Shown here: positions 23,531 through 33,477 of the stretch, in pieces | How the letters are laid out: the number at the start of each line of letters is the position of its first letter | How positions within the stretch are numbered: the first letter of the stretch is position 1 | Assembly: GCA_963920525.1 (NCBI GenBank) | Contig: OY986440.1 | Coordinates: forward strand, 14,141,225-14,205,224 | DNA: 64,000 nt | Direction of reading: 5' to 3' | Source: Dichetophora obliterata | Lineage: Eukaryota > Arthropoda > Insecta > Diptera > Sciomyzidae | The notes under the pieces: model-generated | The model's database searches: none | What the model saw: the letters and a program-made list of their open reading frames with translations, nothing else | What the model was told of the DNA's origin: nothing | Program-made: the position numbers and the translations under genes

Positions 23531-23705
23531 GGGATCATAGAAATAGTAAAAAAAGAATATATCAGACAATATGTAACGTTTTGGTTTTTTTTTTATTTTT
23601 TTTTTTTTATTTTTTTGTTTATATGTTTTATGTTGTCAGTAGTATCTTAAATACATAATGAATATTTATAAAAAAATATATGTTTAAAAAAAAAACAAAA
23701 TTTTA

Positions 23706-23939
23706 TTAGTATTTTGAAAATAGCAGGTGCTTCAGTTTTGGGTTGTCTGTATTTTTCCTGTCTTTTGTGTATGTTGGATTCTTGTAGATAAAATTGTGAA
23801 GTGTTTCTGCTTTTTGTAACCTATCGTTGGCGTCGTCTATTATATTTTGGTGTGAGTTAAGGTGTTCTTCTATGTGTTGCACTGATGCTTCACAAGCGAA
23901 ACAGATTGTTGTAGTTGAGTTTGATGTTGAAGATTGCAT
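23706..23939 (-). CDS. Small ORF in the 5' region of the LTR element
   Basis: 77 codons, starting MQSSTSNSTTTICFACEAS. The next residues are predicted helical and hydrophilic (ASVQHIEEHLNSHQNIIDDA). The two cysteines CFAC could bind metal or be chance. The start lies directly after the end of the 132-codon ORF (2-bp gap), an arrangement that suggests reinitiation or frameshifting. I do not recognise the family. Confidence 0.45.
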   Translation of the reverse strand: MQSSTSNSTTTICFACEASVQHIEEHLNSHQNIIDDANDRLQKAETLHNFIYKNPTYTKDRKNTDNPKLKHLLFSKY

Positions 23940-23940
23940 T

Positions 23941-24339
23941 CTAATTAATTTTGTTTTTGATTTTGTATTTCAGATCTTTTATTTTGCTAGCAATGTCCCT
24001 TTTTTGTTGTCCTTTCACGATTGCTATGAGTCTGTATAGTTCGTGGAGCTCTGCTTTCTGGCGGACGTACCTGCCCTTTCTAGTGTGTTTCCTTTTTCCC
24101 TGTTGGGGCTTAGGTTTTGGTTGTTGCTGTTTTGATTGTTGACGTTGCTTATATTCTTCTATTGTGAGCTTCTTTGGTCCAGGTATGGGTGTCGGAATAT
24201 ATAATGGAGCCTCGTCTGTGTTTGGCAAAGTTGCCGCTGTTTCTGAATTTTTGACTTCTGTTTGAAACTGTTGTATTTTTTTTAGTAAATCATCGAATTT
24301 TTTATGAAATTCCTCGTTCATCCTCCATTCCTCGCTCAT
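23941..24339 (-). CDS. Basic coiled-coil ORF following the LTR
   Basis: 132 codons starting MSEEWRMNEEFHKKFDDLL. The first 35 residues look like a coiled coil. Next is a proline-rich linker (YIPTPIPGPKKLTIEEYKQR), then a strongly basic Gln/Lys/Pro block and a second helical basic region (AELHELYRLIAIVKGQQKRD). It is the first ORF after the PBS, where gag would normally start, so it may be an accessory or Gag-N-like protein. No known domain is recognised. The frame is intact. Confidence 0.5.
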   Translation of the reverse strand: MSEEWRMNEEFHKKFDDLLKKIQQFQTEVKNSETAATLPNTDEAPLYIPTPIPGPKKLTIEEYKQRQQSKQQQPKPKPQQGKRKHTRKGRYVRQKAELHELYRLIAIVKGQQKRDIASKIKDLKYKIKNKIN

Positions 24340-24400
24340 GAAAAGAAAATGTATTGATTGCTTAGTATTCAGAAAATTCGTCCTAGTTATTGAAGGTCCA

Positions 24401-24420
24401 GGGAAGCGGCAGGATCGCCA
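24401..24420 (-). other. tRNA primer-binding site of the LTR element
   Basis: On the minus strand TGGCGATCCTGCC follows directly after the LTR end (ACACA at 24421). The first eight bases match the complement of the 3' end of fly tRNA-Arg (CCA included). The 412/mdg1 lineage uses this primer. Confidence 0.55.
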
Positions 24421-24990
24421 TGTGTTGGTATATATCTGAGTTGTGATACTTTATATTTTGGGGACGCGCCACGGAGTTACGTATATAGCTCGTCAGCTTT
24501 AGTATATTTTGGGCCTAGCCGGCACTTCAAGGGAAATTCATTTGAAAAGTAAAATTGAAAGACTTCTCTTGTCTTAGACTTTAAATTAAATTCTGCTTTA
24601 TTTGGTTCTTCTTTTTTTCTTATACTAAAAAAAACAGTATTTTTCTTAAAGTTATTCATGCCAGTATTTTAGACTCCACCCTTATTTTCACGATGGGTTA
24701 CCAATCGATCCCGTTAGTCGATCGGTTCCCAGCCACATTCCAATAGCCAACAACAACAATGTTGGCGTTGATAGCCTTGAAAATTCGGCAGGTCAGTTGC
24801 ATTGGAGTAACATAATATATTCGCTGTATTTACTCCAGTGCACTGCTCATATTGTAATTGCATTGCACTAACAACAGCGTTGTTGTCGTTGTGCTTCAGC
24901 AGAGAATTAAGTATCCAAACGATACAAGCAGCAAGAGGGGATGAAAACAATTCAGCACTTTAGAAGTGTGAATGACATTTGTTACGACAT
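24421..24990 (-). mobile_element. 5' LTR of the gypsy-group element (outer edge uncertain)
   Basis: The inner edge is set by the CA end next to the PBS. An AATAAA signal (about 24600) and an AT-rich promoter-like stretch lie inside. The outer edge is placed near 24990, where a TGTCGTAACAAATG start is possible, but this cannot be confirmed without the other LTR. Confidence 0.45.
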
Positions 24991-25480
24991 TTTTGATTCT
25001 TAGTGCCCGTCATAATTTTTGGGTTTTAAGTTGCATCAAAAATGTTGTTGGATTTTAATTTAATGTTGCACTGTTTGTGTATCGTTTGGTACGGTAATAG
25101 TGACTGTGTAAGTACACTACACTATGATATGGTACACTTTGAAAAATAAATCTTCAAATTATCGTCAAATCAGTCATCAAATGATTTGACGACACAAGTG
25201 TTCACATTCAAATTTCTCGTCAGATTTCATTTATTTTTTTAGACAAAGCTCTTTTTGTGCTTTCACATGAATATCGTGCAGCTTTTGCTCGGCTGCAAGC
25301 GCGTCGGAAGCTAATTTCATCTGGAGGGCAGTACAAATGGGGTTGCAAAAAAAAATCACCAAAATTTCTGAAAAGAAACATGAATATCAATAAACAAATT
25401 TTTAATTTTAGTTTCAAAATAAAAAAATTATTAAACTAAATAAAAATTATTAAAATTTCATTATTTTTAAAAGTTGCTTA
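24991..25480. other. Spacer with a short hairpin, no gene
   Basis: CGTCAAATCA...TGATTTGACG at about 25164-25192 forms a small palindrome. A 60-codon frame on the plus strand at 25257 (MLSHEYRAAFARLQARRKL) shows no known domain. Confidence 0.35.
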
Positions 25481-25483
25481 TTT

Positions 25484-26519
25484 TTTTTTTTACCAAATTC
25501 TCCGAAAAAATGTACCAAATAGAAAAAAATGTACCAATTTTTTTTAATATAATAATTTGATAATATTTATTATTATAATTCATTGGAGTTTATTTGTTTA
25601 CATACCAAACATAACAAAAATATTAAGTTACGCTATTAACAAAATTATAAATACATCGAAATAGTTATTTTGCTGGCCAAATATAATTAGATTCATTGCG
25701 CTCGACACACAATTTTTTAAAGAGCTTTATGTTGTTAAGTGTTTTATATTCCAATTTATTTCTAAGCTTAGTTTTAATCAGGCCAAAATAAAAAATATTG
25801 GTTCAGCAGCTGCTGAGCTGTGTGGAAAGCACGGCACATCAGACTATTTACAAAATTGATAAAACCATTAAAACCCATTTCCCCCAATCCATTCTTCACG
25901 ACCCAGACTTTTTCTCAAAATACCCAAATTTTTTCCCAACGTCATTACAATGGAAAAACTAATATTTGAAACCTGAAAAAGATTCTTCTGAGTTACAATA
26001 ACGTCAGGGTAGCATGCTATGAGATGATATTTTAATATGAATTATTGAATTATGGCAATAAACTAATTTTGTTTTCTGACATAACTTGTGAAGATGTTAT
26101 TTAGATCTTCACAACATTTAGATCTTCTTTACCTAAATCGAACTTGTCTTTAATTTGTTTTAGGATATCTTTGGTAATAAGAGAAAAATGTTCTGATTGG
26201 AGATATTTTTCTGCTTTAATGGAAATTCTCACAAAAAATCCTCAAGTCTCAAAAAATGTCTTAAAAAATAAGATTTTAAATATATATGACAAGAAAAGCA
26301 TGTAAGCTTTCAACTTTTAGAACTTAATGCAATGAAAGTTCCACTAAACATAAGTCTGAACATTTCTCCAGTGCTACCAAATTTCACTTTTTGTAAGAAG
26401 TTGTTAAATTATAAATCTTTTACAAAATGTACCAACTCGGAAAATAATGAACCAAGGTACCAAGTTAAAATAAATGTACCAATTTTGGTACAATTGTACC
26501 AAAGTGGCAACCGTGTTTC
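25484..26519. mobile_element. Decayed element with GTACCAA end repeats
   Basis: Clusters of TGTACCAA lie at the left (25490-25545) and right (26420-26505), the right ending in GGTACAATTGTACCAAAGTGGCAACCGTG. The complement of that end (CACGGTTGCCAC) is in the style of hAT termini. A left terminus was not found, and the interior shows only faint coding traces on the minus strand near 26100-26210. Confidence 0.4.
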
Positions 26520-26559
26520 CAATTTCGATATTAGAGATAATTTTTTTAAGGATCTTTCA

Positions 26560-27195
26560 TATGGTAATATAAAAATATAAGAAATAATTGTTGCTTTTAT
26601 AAAGCAAGACTAGGTAAATCTTTACATGGTTTAAATGCAATAAGATACAAAAAGTTATATCAATTTTAATTATTCCAAAATTTTTCTTTCTGTCCTTGCG
26701 AGAAACAAACTCTTTCACCACCTCCATCGAATTAAATTCTTCGGTTTTACCTTTGTGAATGTGTATAAGTGCCACATGAGTGAGTCGTTTCTGTGCCATA
26801 ATTGCTCGAAGATACGTTTTAGTCGTCTTAGTGCACTAAAAGAACGCTCAGATGAAGCTGCTGATGTAGGCACAGTCAAAACCAAAGCAACAAGTTTTTC
26901 AACTTCATTTAATAGTTTTTTCAGTGTATCCGAATTTTTTTCAAATTGGAATTGCAGAAGAAAATCTACATTTTGTTCTATCTTTTTGCAAACACAGAGA
27001 AAGAAAATGGTTATCCGAAAGCATGCTTATGAAAAAGAGAGAAAGAAGTGCACAATATATAATACAAAAATATTATCGTTGTAAAAAAAAACTGATATTT
27101 TGAATAACTTTTGAAATTTTCTTTTCAAATTGTTTATCTAGATAAATAAGCTGGGGGAAACTGCCCCTTTACCCCCCGCTTGCTACGCCAATGCT
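26560..27195 (-). pseudogene. hAT transposase C-terminus with one terminal repeat
   Basis: The minus strand from about 27000 to 26690 reads as the dimerisation end of a hAT transposase: VPTSAASSERSFSALRRLK, then after a one-base shift AQKRLTHVALIHIHK. The SSERSFSALRR block is the family signature. The upstream (5') end of the element on this strand is CATTGGCGTAGCAAGC at about 27187. The DNA-binding and catalytic parts are deleted between that end and 27000. The other terminus was not found. Confidence 0.75.
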
Positions 27196-27270
27196 CGGCT
27201 CAATTCAATTGCTCAATTCAATTGCATATGGCTTGTTATGCTATTGCAATCACTTATTCAATTGCATATG

Positions 27271-28100
27271 TATACATAAGCGATTCTGAAGGCGTTTTTT
27301 AAAAGAACACTACAAAAAATGGTCGGAGATACTGATATAAAGTTTTTTTTATTGTTTTCAACAATTATTAAAGTATATAAATTTTTTTTTTAAAAAGATC
27401 AAAGAGCCAAGGCTGCGCCTTATACAAACAGGGTTTGGCCTTTGACCTGAAAGTGAAGCGATAGATTATTAAGAGGAATTGATTAAAACCATACGTGAGT
27501 TATTGATTAGGTGAAACAACAGTGAAAGACAATTTGAATTGCTTTTGTTTTGTTTTTTTGTGACGTCATTTTCGTGTAGGTGACATTTTCATGAAGCGAT
27601 GCGAGCAGATTAGGACCATTTTACTTTTAGAATAATATGATCTGTAATCATCTGAAAAAAACAAAATATAATTATATGTAAAGCATACACTTACGTCGAG
27701 GTAGTGACTTCGCCCTTTTTTTAAAAATGAGCCTGAAAATAAAGTTACAGCTCGTTATGTACTCAAATTTACAGCCATTTTTTAAACAATCAACATTAAA
27801 AATGCGTTATTTTCTAACAAATAAAAATCTTTAAAAAAACTCGAAGTCACTACCTCAGCGTAAGTGTTTACTTTACAAGTATACATATTTTTTTTTTTCA
27901 GTTGATTACAGATCAAGCAAGCAAAATGGTCCTACTCTTCTCGCATCGCTTCATAAAAACGCCACGTACACAAACAAAAAAAAAATTTTTTTTAAGTACT
28001 TTAATAATTGTTAAAATCAATTAAAAAACTTTATATCAATATCTCTAACCATTTTTTGTAGTATTCCTTCAAAAAACGCCTTCAGAATCGCTTATGTATA
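27271..28100. mobile_element. Foldback element with a SINE in its left arm
   Basis: Both tips read TATACATAAGCGATTCTGA (right end inverted). Long arms share GGCGTTTTTT, CTACAAAAAATGGT, ATGAAGCGATGCGAG, TAGGACCATTTT and a GAGGTAGTGACTTCG block. The right arm spans about 27840-28100; the left arm is 27271-27720 including the inserted SINE fragment. The loop is about 120 bp. No ORF is present. The neighbouring Tc1 inserted in the TA at the right tip. Confidence 0.75.
27393..27545 (-). mobile_element. tRNA-derived SINE, 3' fragment (copy 3)
   Basis: The minus strand matches the last ~150 bp of SINE copies 1 and 2, including AATTGTCTTTCA (present only in copy 2), the CACCTAATCAATAACTCACG block and the 3' hairpin. 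It lacks the tRNA head. It interrupts the left arm of the foldback, so it came later. Confidence 0.8.
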
Positions 28101-28164
28101 CAGTGGCTCACAGCTTTCAACTTTAGACCTTTATAACAACAAAACTAACAGGAATACAAAAGAG

Positions 28165-29124
28165 AATATACTTACTTAGTTGGCTCTACAACCGTATGTC
28201 GGTCTTGGCCTCATCTAAGAATTTGCGCCAGCCATTTCTGTCTTTCGCTTGCTGGCTCCAGTTGGAAATTCCAAGCTTCGTCAGGTTGTCCTCTACTTGG
28301 TCTTTCCAACGAAGATACGGTTGTCCTCTTCTGCGTTGACCGCCGCTGGGTACCGAATCGAATGTTTTCTTCACTGGAGCATCGTCTTTCATGCGCTGAA
28401 AATGACCAAGCCAGCGAAGCCGCTCGATTTTAATGCGCTTGACTATGTCGATGTCAGCGTACAGCTCACACAGTTCATTATCCCACCGTATTCGGTACTC
28501 GCCATTGACGCAGATTGGTCCGTAGATCTTACGAAGAATCTTTCTCTCGAATGCTCCTAAAGTCTTTTCATCTAAACTGCTCAGTGTCCAGGTTTGTGTT
28601 GCGTAAAGTAGGACGGGCATGATGAGCGATTTATAGAGCGTGATTTTCGTTCGTCGAGAGAGGGCTCTGCTTCTCAATTGCCTACTGAGCCCAAAGTAAC
28701 ACCTGTTGGCAAGAGTTATTCTTCGTTTGATCTCAATGCTGATGTCGTTGGTTGAGTTAATGCTGGATCCCAGATAAACGAAGTCCTTCACAACCTCGAA
28801 GGAGGTATTGTCAACGGTAACGTGGGTTCCAAGACGCTGGGACTGTTTGTTTGTTGACACCAAGTATTTCGTCTTATCTGCATTCACTGCCAGACCCATT
28901 CGACTTGACTCGTTTTCTAATCTGGAAAATGCTGCACTCACTTGGCGCGTACTATGGCCAATGATATCGATGTCATCAGCATACGCAAGCAGCATAACAC
29001 TCTTGTAGAATATTGTGCCACTACGTCTCAGATCAGCAGCTCGGATGATCTTTTCCATCATTAGGTTGAAAAAGTCGCACGATAAGGAATCACCTTGTCT
29101 GAAACCTCGTTTGGTAACAAATGC
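28165..29124 (-). pseudogene. RTE-like LINE, 3' end of the reverse transcriptase ORF
   Basis: On the minus strand a 5'-truncated RT begins at GFRQGDSLSCDFFN (about 29110) and is open for 291 codons from 29061. Visible blocks are the catalytic LAYADDIDIIG, FVYLGSSINSTND, LYKSLIMPVLLYATQTW, ERKILRKIYGP, RLRWLGHFQRM and GGQRRRGQPYLRWKDQVED. This C-terminal layout is typical of RTE-type elements. The end is followed by TAAGTAAGTA, a short tandem tail as in RTE. It lacks the endonuclease. The frame is open here, so the insertion may be fairly recent. Confidence 0.82.
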
Positions 29125-29125
29125 T

Positions 29126-29785
29126 ACTTACGAAGATAACGGCTATTCCGATACTCTCAGCTCCGAAACTGGCTTCTCAAGTTCAAGCTGACTTGAGCAA
29201 GCAGTGAAGTGTGGAAACTAATCGCCTTGTCTTGTGCAAACAGAACTTTCATGGCCGAGTAGCACGAAACAAGCCGTTTATCAGCCCCAAAAACAGATTA
29301 TGTAGACTCAACTACGCCCAAGAACATGTCTCCAAGGCCCCAGAGTACTGGAATTCGGTTATTTTTGCAGATGAATCGAAATTAAATTTATTCGGTTCGG
29401 ATGGTATGTGCTATGTGTGGCGAAAACCGAATACCGAGCTCAACAAAGAAAACTTAAAACCAACAGTGAAACATAACGGTGGCAACGTTATGGTTTGGGA
29501 AGTTGACGTTTATTGAAACGACAATGGAGAAATTTAAGTACCTACAGATCCTGAAGAACAATTTGTTGCAGAGTGCAGAGGCTTTGGGTATAAAATCAAA
29601 TTTCCGATTTACCAGGATAACGATCCAAAGAACAAAGCGGGTTTTGTGCAAACCTGGCGAATATACAACTGCCTACATTTGATGACGCCGTCAGCACTGT
29701 CGCCAGACCTTAATGTTATTGAAAATTTGTGGTCGGAATATCTCATCTCAGCTCTAAATTTTAACATCCCAAGGAGAGGAACTAG
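29126..29785 (+). pseudogene. Tc1 transposase, main part
   Basis: The readable order is a degraded helix-turn-helix end (SAPKLASQ, with a stop near 29206), NFHGRVARNKPFIS, VIFADESKLNLFG with the first catalytic Asp, and KHNGGNVMVW. After a frameshift near 29500 come QDNDPKNKAG with the second Asp and LSPDLNVIENLW with the Glu. The last two acidic residues are spaced as in Tc1 (DD34E). The frame breaks and the split by LINEs at 29786 make it inactive. The C-terminus lies at 33047-33173. Confidence 0.82.
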
Positions 29786-30674
29786 ACATTTTCTGTTTTT
29801 CTAGTTGAGTCAGTGCAGTTCTAATTACGCTTTTCATGAACCTTTACGATGTATGTGCAGTGATTTCAATGATAACTTCAACATGATTAATTTTTCTGAT
29901 TCGGTAGACGTCTTAAAACGGAAAATTATATTACATTTAAATAATTAAATCAATTTAACTTCATCCTATAATACCTAACGCAGTTTTATAACAATATAAT
30001 ATTGGCAATTGAGATTGTTCTGTTTCTCTTTTTTGTCTCGATATTATGTTTTATAAAGTAAGCACCATCAAATATGAATCGTTTTTAAAACTTACTTTTT
30101 AATTATTCAATAATTTAATTTTTAATCGAATTGGGATTTACGTGCTCACGTGGTTTCCTGATTTGAAATTAGACTGAACTCACACTATCACCTGGATTGG
30201 TGTGCCAGAGTATATCTCTTTTCCATACAAGTTTATGCCTGCGTTGGCCCAAATGCATATCCAACTAATTGGGATTTTGATTTGGCGGATATGAGATTTA
30301 TCTCATTTCCACGTAGGTCCTTGGGTTGGACAATGGCCGCAAACCAGTTAAAATGAGTTTAGTGTTTTTGATTGTTTTTCGGGTACCTTAAATTGATAAT
30401 TACTATTATTTAATTCGATGTTGCTTATTTATATAGAATCAAGTATACTTAAATACGCGTTTATATATATTCAATTTTTAAATTCCGCTGAAAAGCCAAT
30501 TAATGTGCTTAGTGGAAAATCCTAATTGCCAATAGGGGGTATGTTTTAGTACGTAGGTGCATTCTGTCTGTCCCGGCTGATTCGGGCAGATTTTAGAATC
30601 GTGCATGCGTATAGGACGGGTATACGTATCTTTGGAAGATTTCATACCTCGGGCGAATCCAAAAAAAAAAAAAA
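29786..30674 (+). mobile_element. CR1-like LINE 3' fragment A, inserted in the Tc1
   Basis: Directly after the Tc1 reading a LINE C-terminus begins: NYAFHEPLRCMCSDFNDNF and VDVLKRKIILHLNN, then a stop near 29948. The layout parallels the end of the LINE at 7540. About 700 bp of 3' UTR follows and ends in an A run (30661-30674). It is strongly 5' truncated, as most LINE insertions are. The ~20 bp at the join are ambiguous. Confidence 0.65.
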
Positions 30675-31089
30675 CACAAGTTGCGCATGGAACGGGTACA
30701 GAAAGCTTTTACTCGTTTTGTTTTACGTACGCTAAATCCTCTAATCTCTCTTCCCTCGTAAAGTGAGCGATGTATATTAATTAATTTGAAATCCTTAGAA
30801 AGTATTAGAAATTCATTCTCTTTGCTTTTTATATATGATATTGTTTCTGAATATATGGATTGTTCTGAACTTTTGGAGAAAATCAATTTTAGTGTCCCTG
30901 CTAGAGTTTGTAAGGACCCCTTTTGACGAGGGTCAAAACCGGCCCTCACAATCAGGCCTTCATTTTTGCGGCCCACTCAACCGGCCCTCACCATAAGCGG
31001 CCTCGCTAAAATCGGCCTTGCAACAAACGCCCCACCGCAACCGGCCCTTAACATAAGCGGCGGCAAGAGAACCGGCCGTTTAACGAGCA

Positions 31090-31275
31090 ACAATAGTCAA
31101 CAGCTACAACAACAACAACATCAACATCAACTACAGCGCCTACTATACAAGTCAACAGCTACGGCGCGAGCTAGTAATAACGACAACAACAACAACAACA
31201 TCAACCGCAGCGTCTTCTACTCAAGACAACAGCTACGGCACGAGCCAGTAGTCACAACAACAACAAGTTACAGCA
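31090..31275. repeat. CAA-rich imperfect tandem repeat in the LTR
   Basis: Units of about 60-70 bp built from CAACAGCTACRRC and ACAACAACAACATCAAC recur about three times. It gives a purine-poor, codon-like pattern but no domain. Confidence 0.6.
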
Positions 31276-31984
31276 CAAGTCGTCATAACCTACATGGCAA
31301 CCGGCGATAACGAAGAGACGCCCCAATACAGGCAAACACAACAAACAGCTGCAACAAGCCCCGCCGCATCACGCCATGCACGGTATTTTATTATATATAA
31401 GAAAATATTTAAAGTTTAGCTGCTACGTAGGTACAGCCTAAACAAAACATACATCAAATTATTTTTATTATTTCTAATACTAAGATTCTTAAAACTAACA
31501 TTTGTAAACTAAGTATGCATTATGATATACAGAAATTATCAACACATATTATAAGCTAAAAGTATTTAACACTTAAGTAATGAATTAACATACTCACCCT
31601 GTATTACAAATTCTAAGTATATAAGCGAAACAGAAGGTTTCCCCTGAAAATAGCAACACACACACTAACATAGCTAATAAGCGAAAACATGAATTATTAT
31701 TATTTAGTTGCTCGCTCGGGCAACCGAAACATGTGTTGCTATTTCAAGAACATAAATATGTATTAGTAACACGACGCTGGTGCCGGCCACTAGTTAGTCA
31801 TTTTGAGAATTGAAATAAATGATTCTTGCGAGAGGCATTGAACTGAACAGACGTGCGATCGTTTTATTCTGATACATCTGGAAGGCAATACTTGGGAGAG
31901 TGCACAAATTGGCTGCTTGGACGGACGACGACACCACGACGGTAAGTTATCCCATAATACACACAACCCAATTCCGCTCCCGTG

Positions 31985-32415
31985 AATTCAGGCACCAAAC
32001 AGAGATCCTAGATTGCAACTTCGTTGCCAAATCTCTCGAGATCTACACGAGCACGGCACACTCCCTCAACTTATACCTTTCCACTTGTAGGGCAGAAGAC
32101 GTGAGATCCTAGATTGCAACTCGTTGCCAAATCTCTCGAGATCTCCGTCTTTCACCCACGCCCAGCTTAACACAAGCACGGCATCCAAACCCAACTCGCT
32201 TTAATCCCGTAACCTTGAACTAACGGCAGAAACAGAGATCCTAGATTGCAACTTCGTTGCCAAATCTCTCGAGATCTCTGTCTCCAGCCACGCCCAGTTC
32301 TACACGAGCACGGCACCCCAACCCAACTTCCTATCATCGTAATTCTTATCCTAGTAGGGGCATAAACGGAGTCCTAGATTGCAACTCGTTGCCAAATCTC
32401 TCGAGACGCCGTTTA
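31985..32415. repeat. Four tandem repeats with a hairpin core
   Basis: Each unit carries CCTAGATTGCAACTTCGTTG or its 1-bp-shorter form, then CCAAATCTCTCGAGA. The core AGATTGCAAC...GTTGCCAAATCT can fold on itself. Units at about 32005, 32105, 32235 and 32370 are separated by variable arms with ACGAGCACGGCA and CACGCCCAG. They may be binding or termination signals of the LTR. Confidence 0.8.
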
Positions 32416-33046
32416 TTTCCCCATTGTGACTCTCTACGAGACCATCACAACCCCAAATTCCTATCCTGAAGACTCATCAACACTACATGACAAACGAGAC
32501 CGACTGACTAGACTCGACCAAAGTCATCGGCAGCTCTCTCCAACACTCAGTGGACTGGTAGCCACGCATCACGGGTACCGCGACCTGGAGTGCTCCCGTA
32601 AAGACGGAGTGCGAGCGGGACCTACTACCGAAACCTCACCTTTCTTGGAAGAACCTCTGGACAGCCGCTGAGCATACCCTGGCTGGAAAGCGTTGTAACG
32701 CCCGAGGTTCGTTACAAGTTCTTAGAAGCAATGATATATTTTATATTCCAATATGCCATACAGATTATGCTGCAAATGCTCCTGTTAATAGGGCCTTATT
32801 ACATTTTAATAATATAAATGCTTTTTACAGTTTAGATTTTTCTATCTCTAAAGAAGCAATGAGGCTTTTACTGAATAGAATTCTTTAAATGAAGTTCTCT
32901 TTAAATTCATGTTAAATTTACGTAGGTGTTTGCTATTTAATGAAGTTATTTTCTTTTAATCTATAAGGAAATATATATTATCCAAAGATTAAAATAAAAG
33001 AAAATGAAATGAGCATAACATCCGGAAACATAAAATTTTAAACAAA

Positions 33047-33173
33047 AACTACCTGAAAGAGACATTGAAAACAGAGTGGATGAATATTTCACCTGGTTCA
33101 AAAACTGGTCGCATCAATGGCAAACCGCTTTAAAACTGTTGTCGACAATGAGAGCTATCATACCAAATATTAA
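33047..33173 (+). pseudogene. Tc1 transposase C-terminus
   Basis: After the LINE insertions the transposase end resumes as YLKETLKTEWMNISPGS and ends YHTKY before a TAA at 33171-33173. This matches the usual Tc1 ending (LK..L..EW...TKY). One frame slip lies near 33130. Confidence 0.7.
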
Positions 33174-33477
33174 AAGTATCAAATATCATTAACAAATAAG
33201 AAATATTTAAATATAACAAGTGACTGCATAAAATAAGCTGCGAGATAGAATTAGGCATTATTTTCTGTTTTCTTAATTTTAAGCAAACTAACTATAAATT
33301 TTGTACAATAAATGAAGTTGATTTATTAAACTAAACTTTTTGTTCTTTCAAATGATACCATATTCTTTTTTCAATTCCTGTTAGTTTCGGTGTTATAAAG
33401 CCTTGAAGTTGAAGGTATGCACTGCATAAAATAAGCTGTGAGCCTCTGTACATAAAAGTACCCTTAAGCTATGGGCA

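Larger units (their letters stand above)
21720..24990 (-). mobile_element. Gypsy-group LTR element, 5' half, reverse orientation
   Basis: Read on the minus strand the order is: LTR (about 24990 to 24421), primer-binding site (24420 to 24401), a 132-codon ORF, a 77-codon ORF, a membrane-anchor ORF (about 23530 to 23282), gag (23243 to 21961) and the start of protease (to about 21720). Reverse transcriptase, integrase and the 3' LTR are absent, so it is truncated in the protease. The PBS begins TGGCGATCCTGCC, close to the end of tRNA-Arg, the primer of the 412/mdg1 lineage. The outer LTR edge is not fixed because the second LTR is missing. Confidence 0.8.
30909..32716. mobile_element. 1.8-kb LTR (solo LTR or very short LTR element)
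   Basis: It starts TGTAAGGACCCC and ends GGTTCGTTACA, with the 4-bp duplication AGTT at 30905-30908 and 32717-32720, as for gypsy-group elements. Inside are GC-rich ACCGGCCCT/AAGCGG repeats (30930-31070), CAA-rich repeats (31090-31270), a TATA-like TATATAAGCG (31617), an AATAAA (about 31815) and four 100-120-bp tandem repeats (31985-32415). No gag or pol is present. Very long LTRs with internal repeats are known in some fly gypsy elements such as Ulysses; any relation is untested. Confidence 0.75.
30675..33040 (+). mobile_element. CR1-like LINE 3' fragment B, split by an LTR
   Basis: The first part (30684-30908) reads MERVQKAFTRFVLRTLNPLI and a C-terminal region ending SVPAR. The reading resumes after 32720 with LRSNDIFYIPICHTDYAANA, APVNRALLHFNN and a stop at about 32886. 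Removing the LTR and one AGTT copy restores the frame exactly. The 3' end is A-rich near 32985-33005. It lies behind the A run of fragment A, so two LINE insertions are in tandem. Confidence 0.75.
28101..33448 (+). mobile_element. Tc1-like transposon split by nested retroelements
   Basis: The ends are CAGTGGCTCACAGCTT (28101) and its near-perfect inverse ending at 33448, each flanked by TA (28099-28100; 33449-33450). Subterminal sequence CTAACAGGAA also matches in inverted form. The transposase runs on the plus strand from about 29126 to 29785 and resumes at 33047-33173. Between these lie an RTE fragment (28165-29124) and two CR1-like LINE fragments (29786-33040). Without insertions the element would be about 1.1-1.2 kb, a usual size for Tc1-type relics. 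Confidence 0.8.

Noticed and set aside
31985..32415. CRISPR-like array of repeats with spacers
   Set aside because: The units are long, imperfect and inside an insect LTR, and their spacers are related to each other. This is a tandem repeat, not CRISPR.
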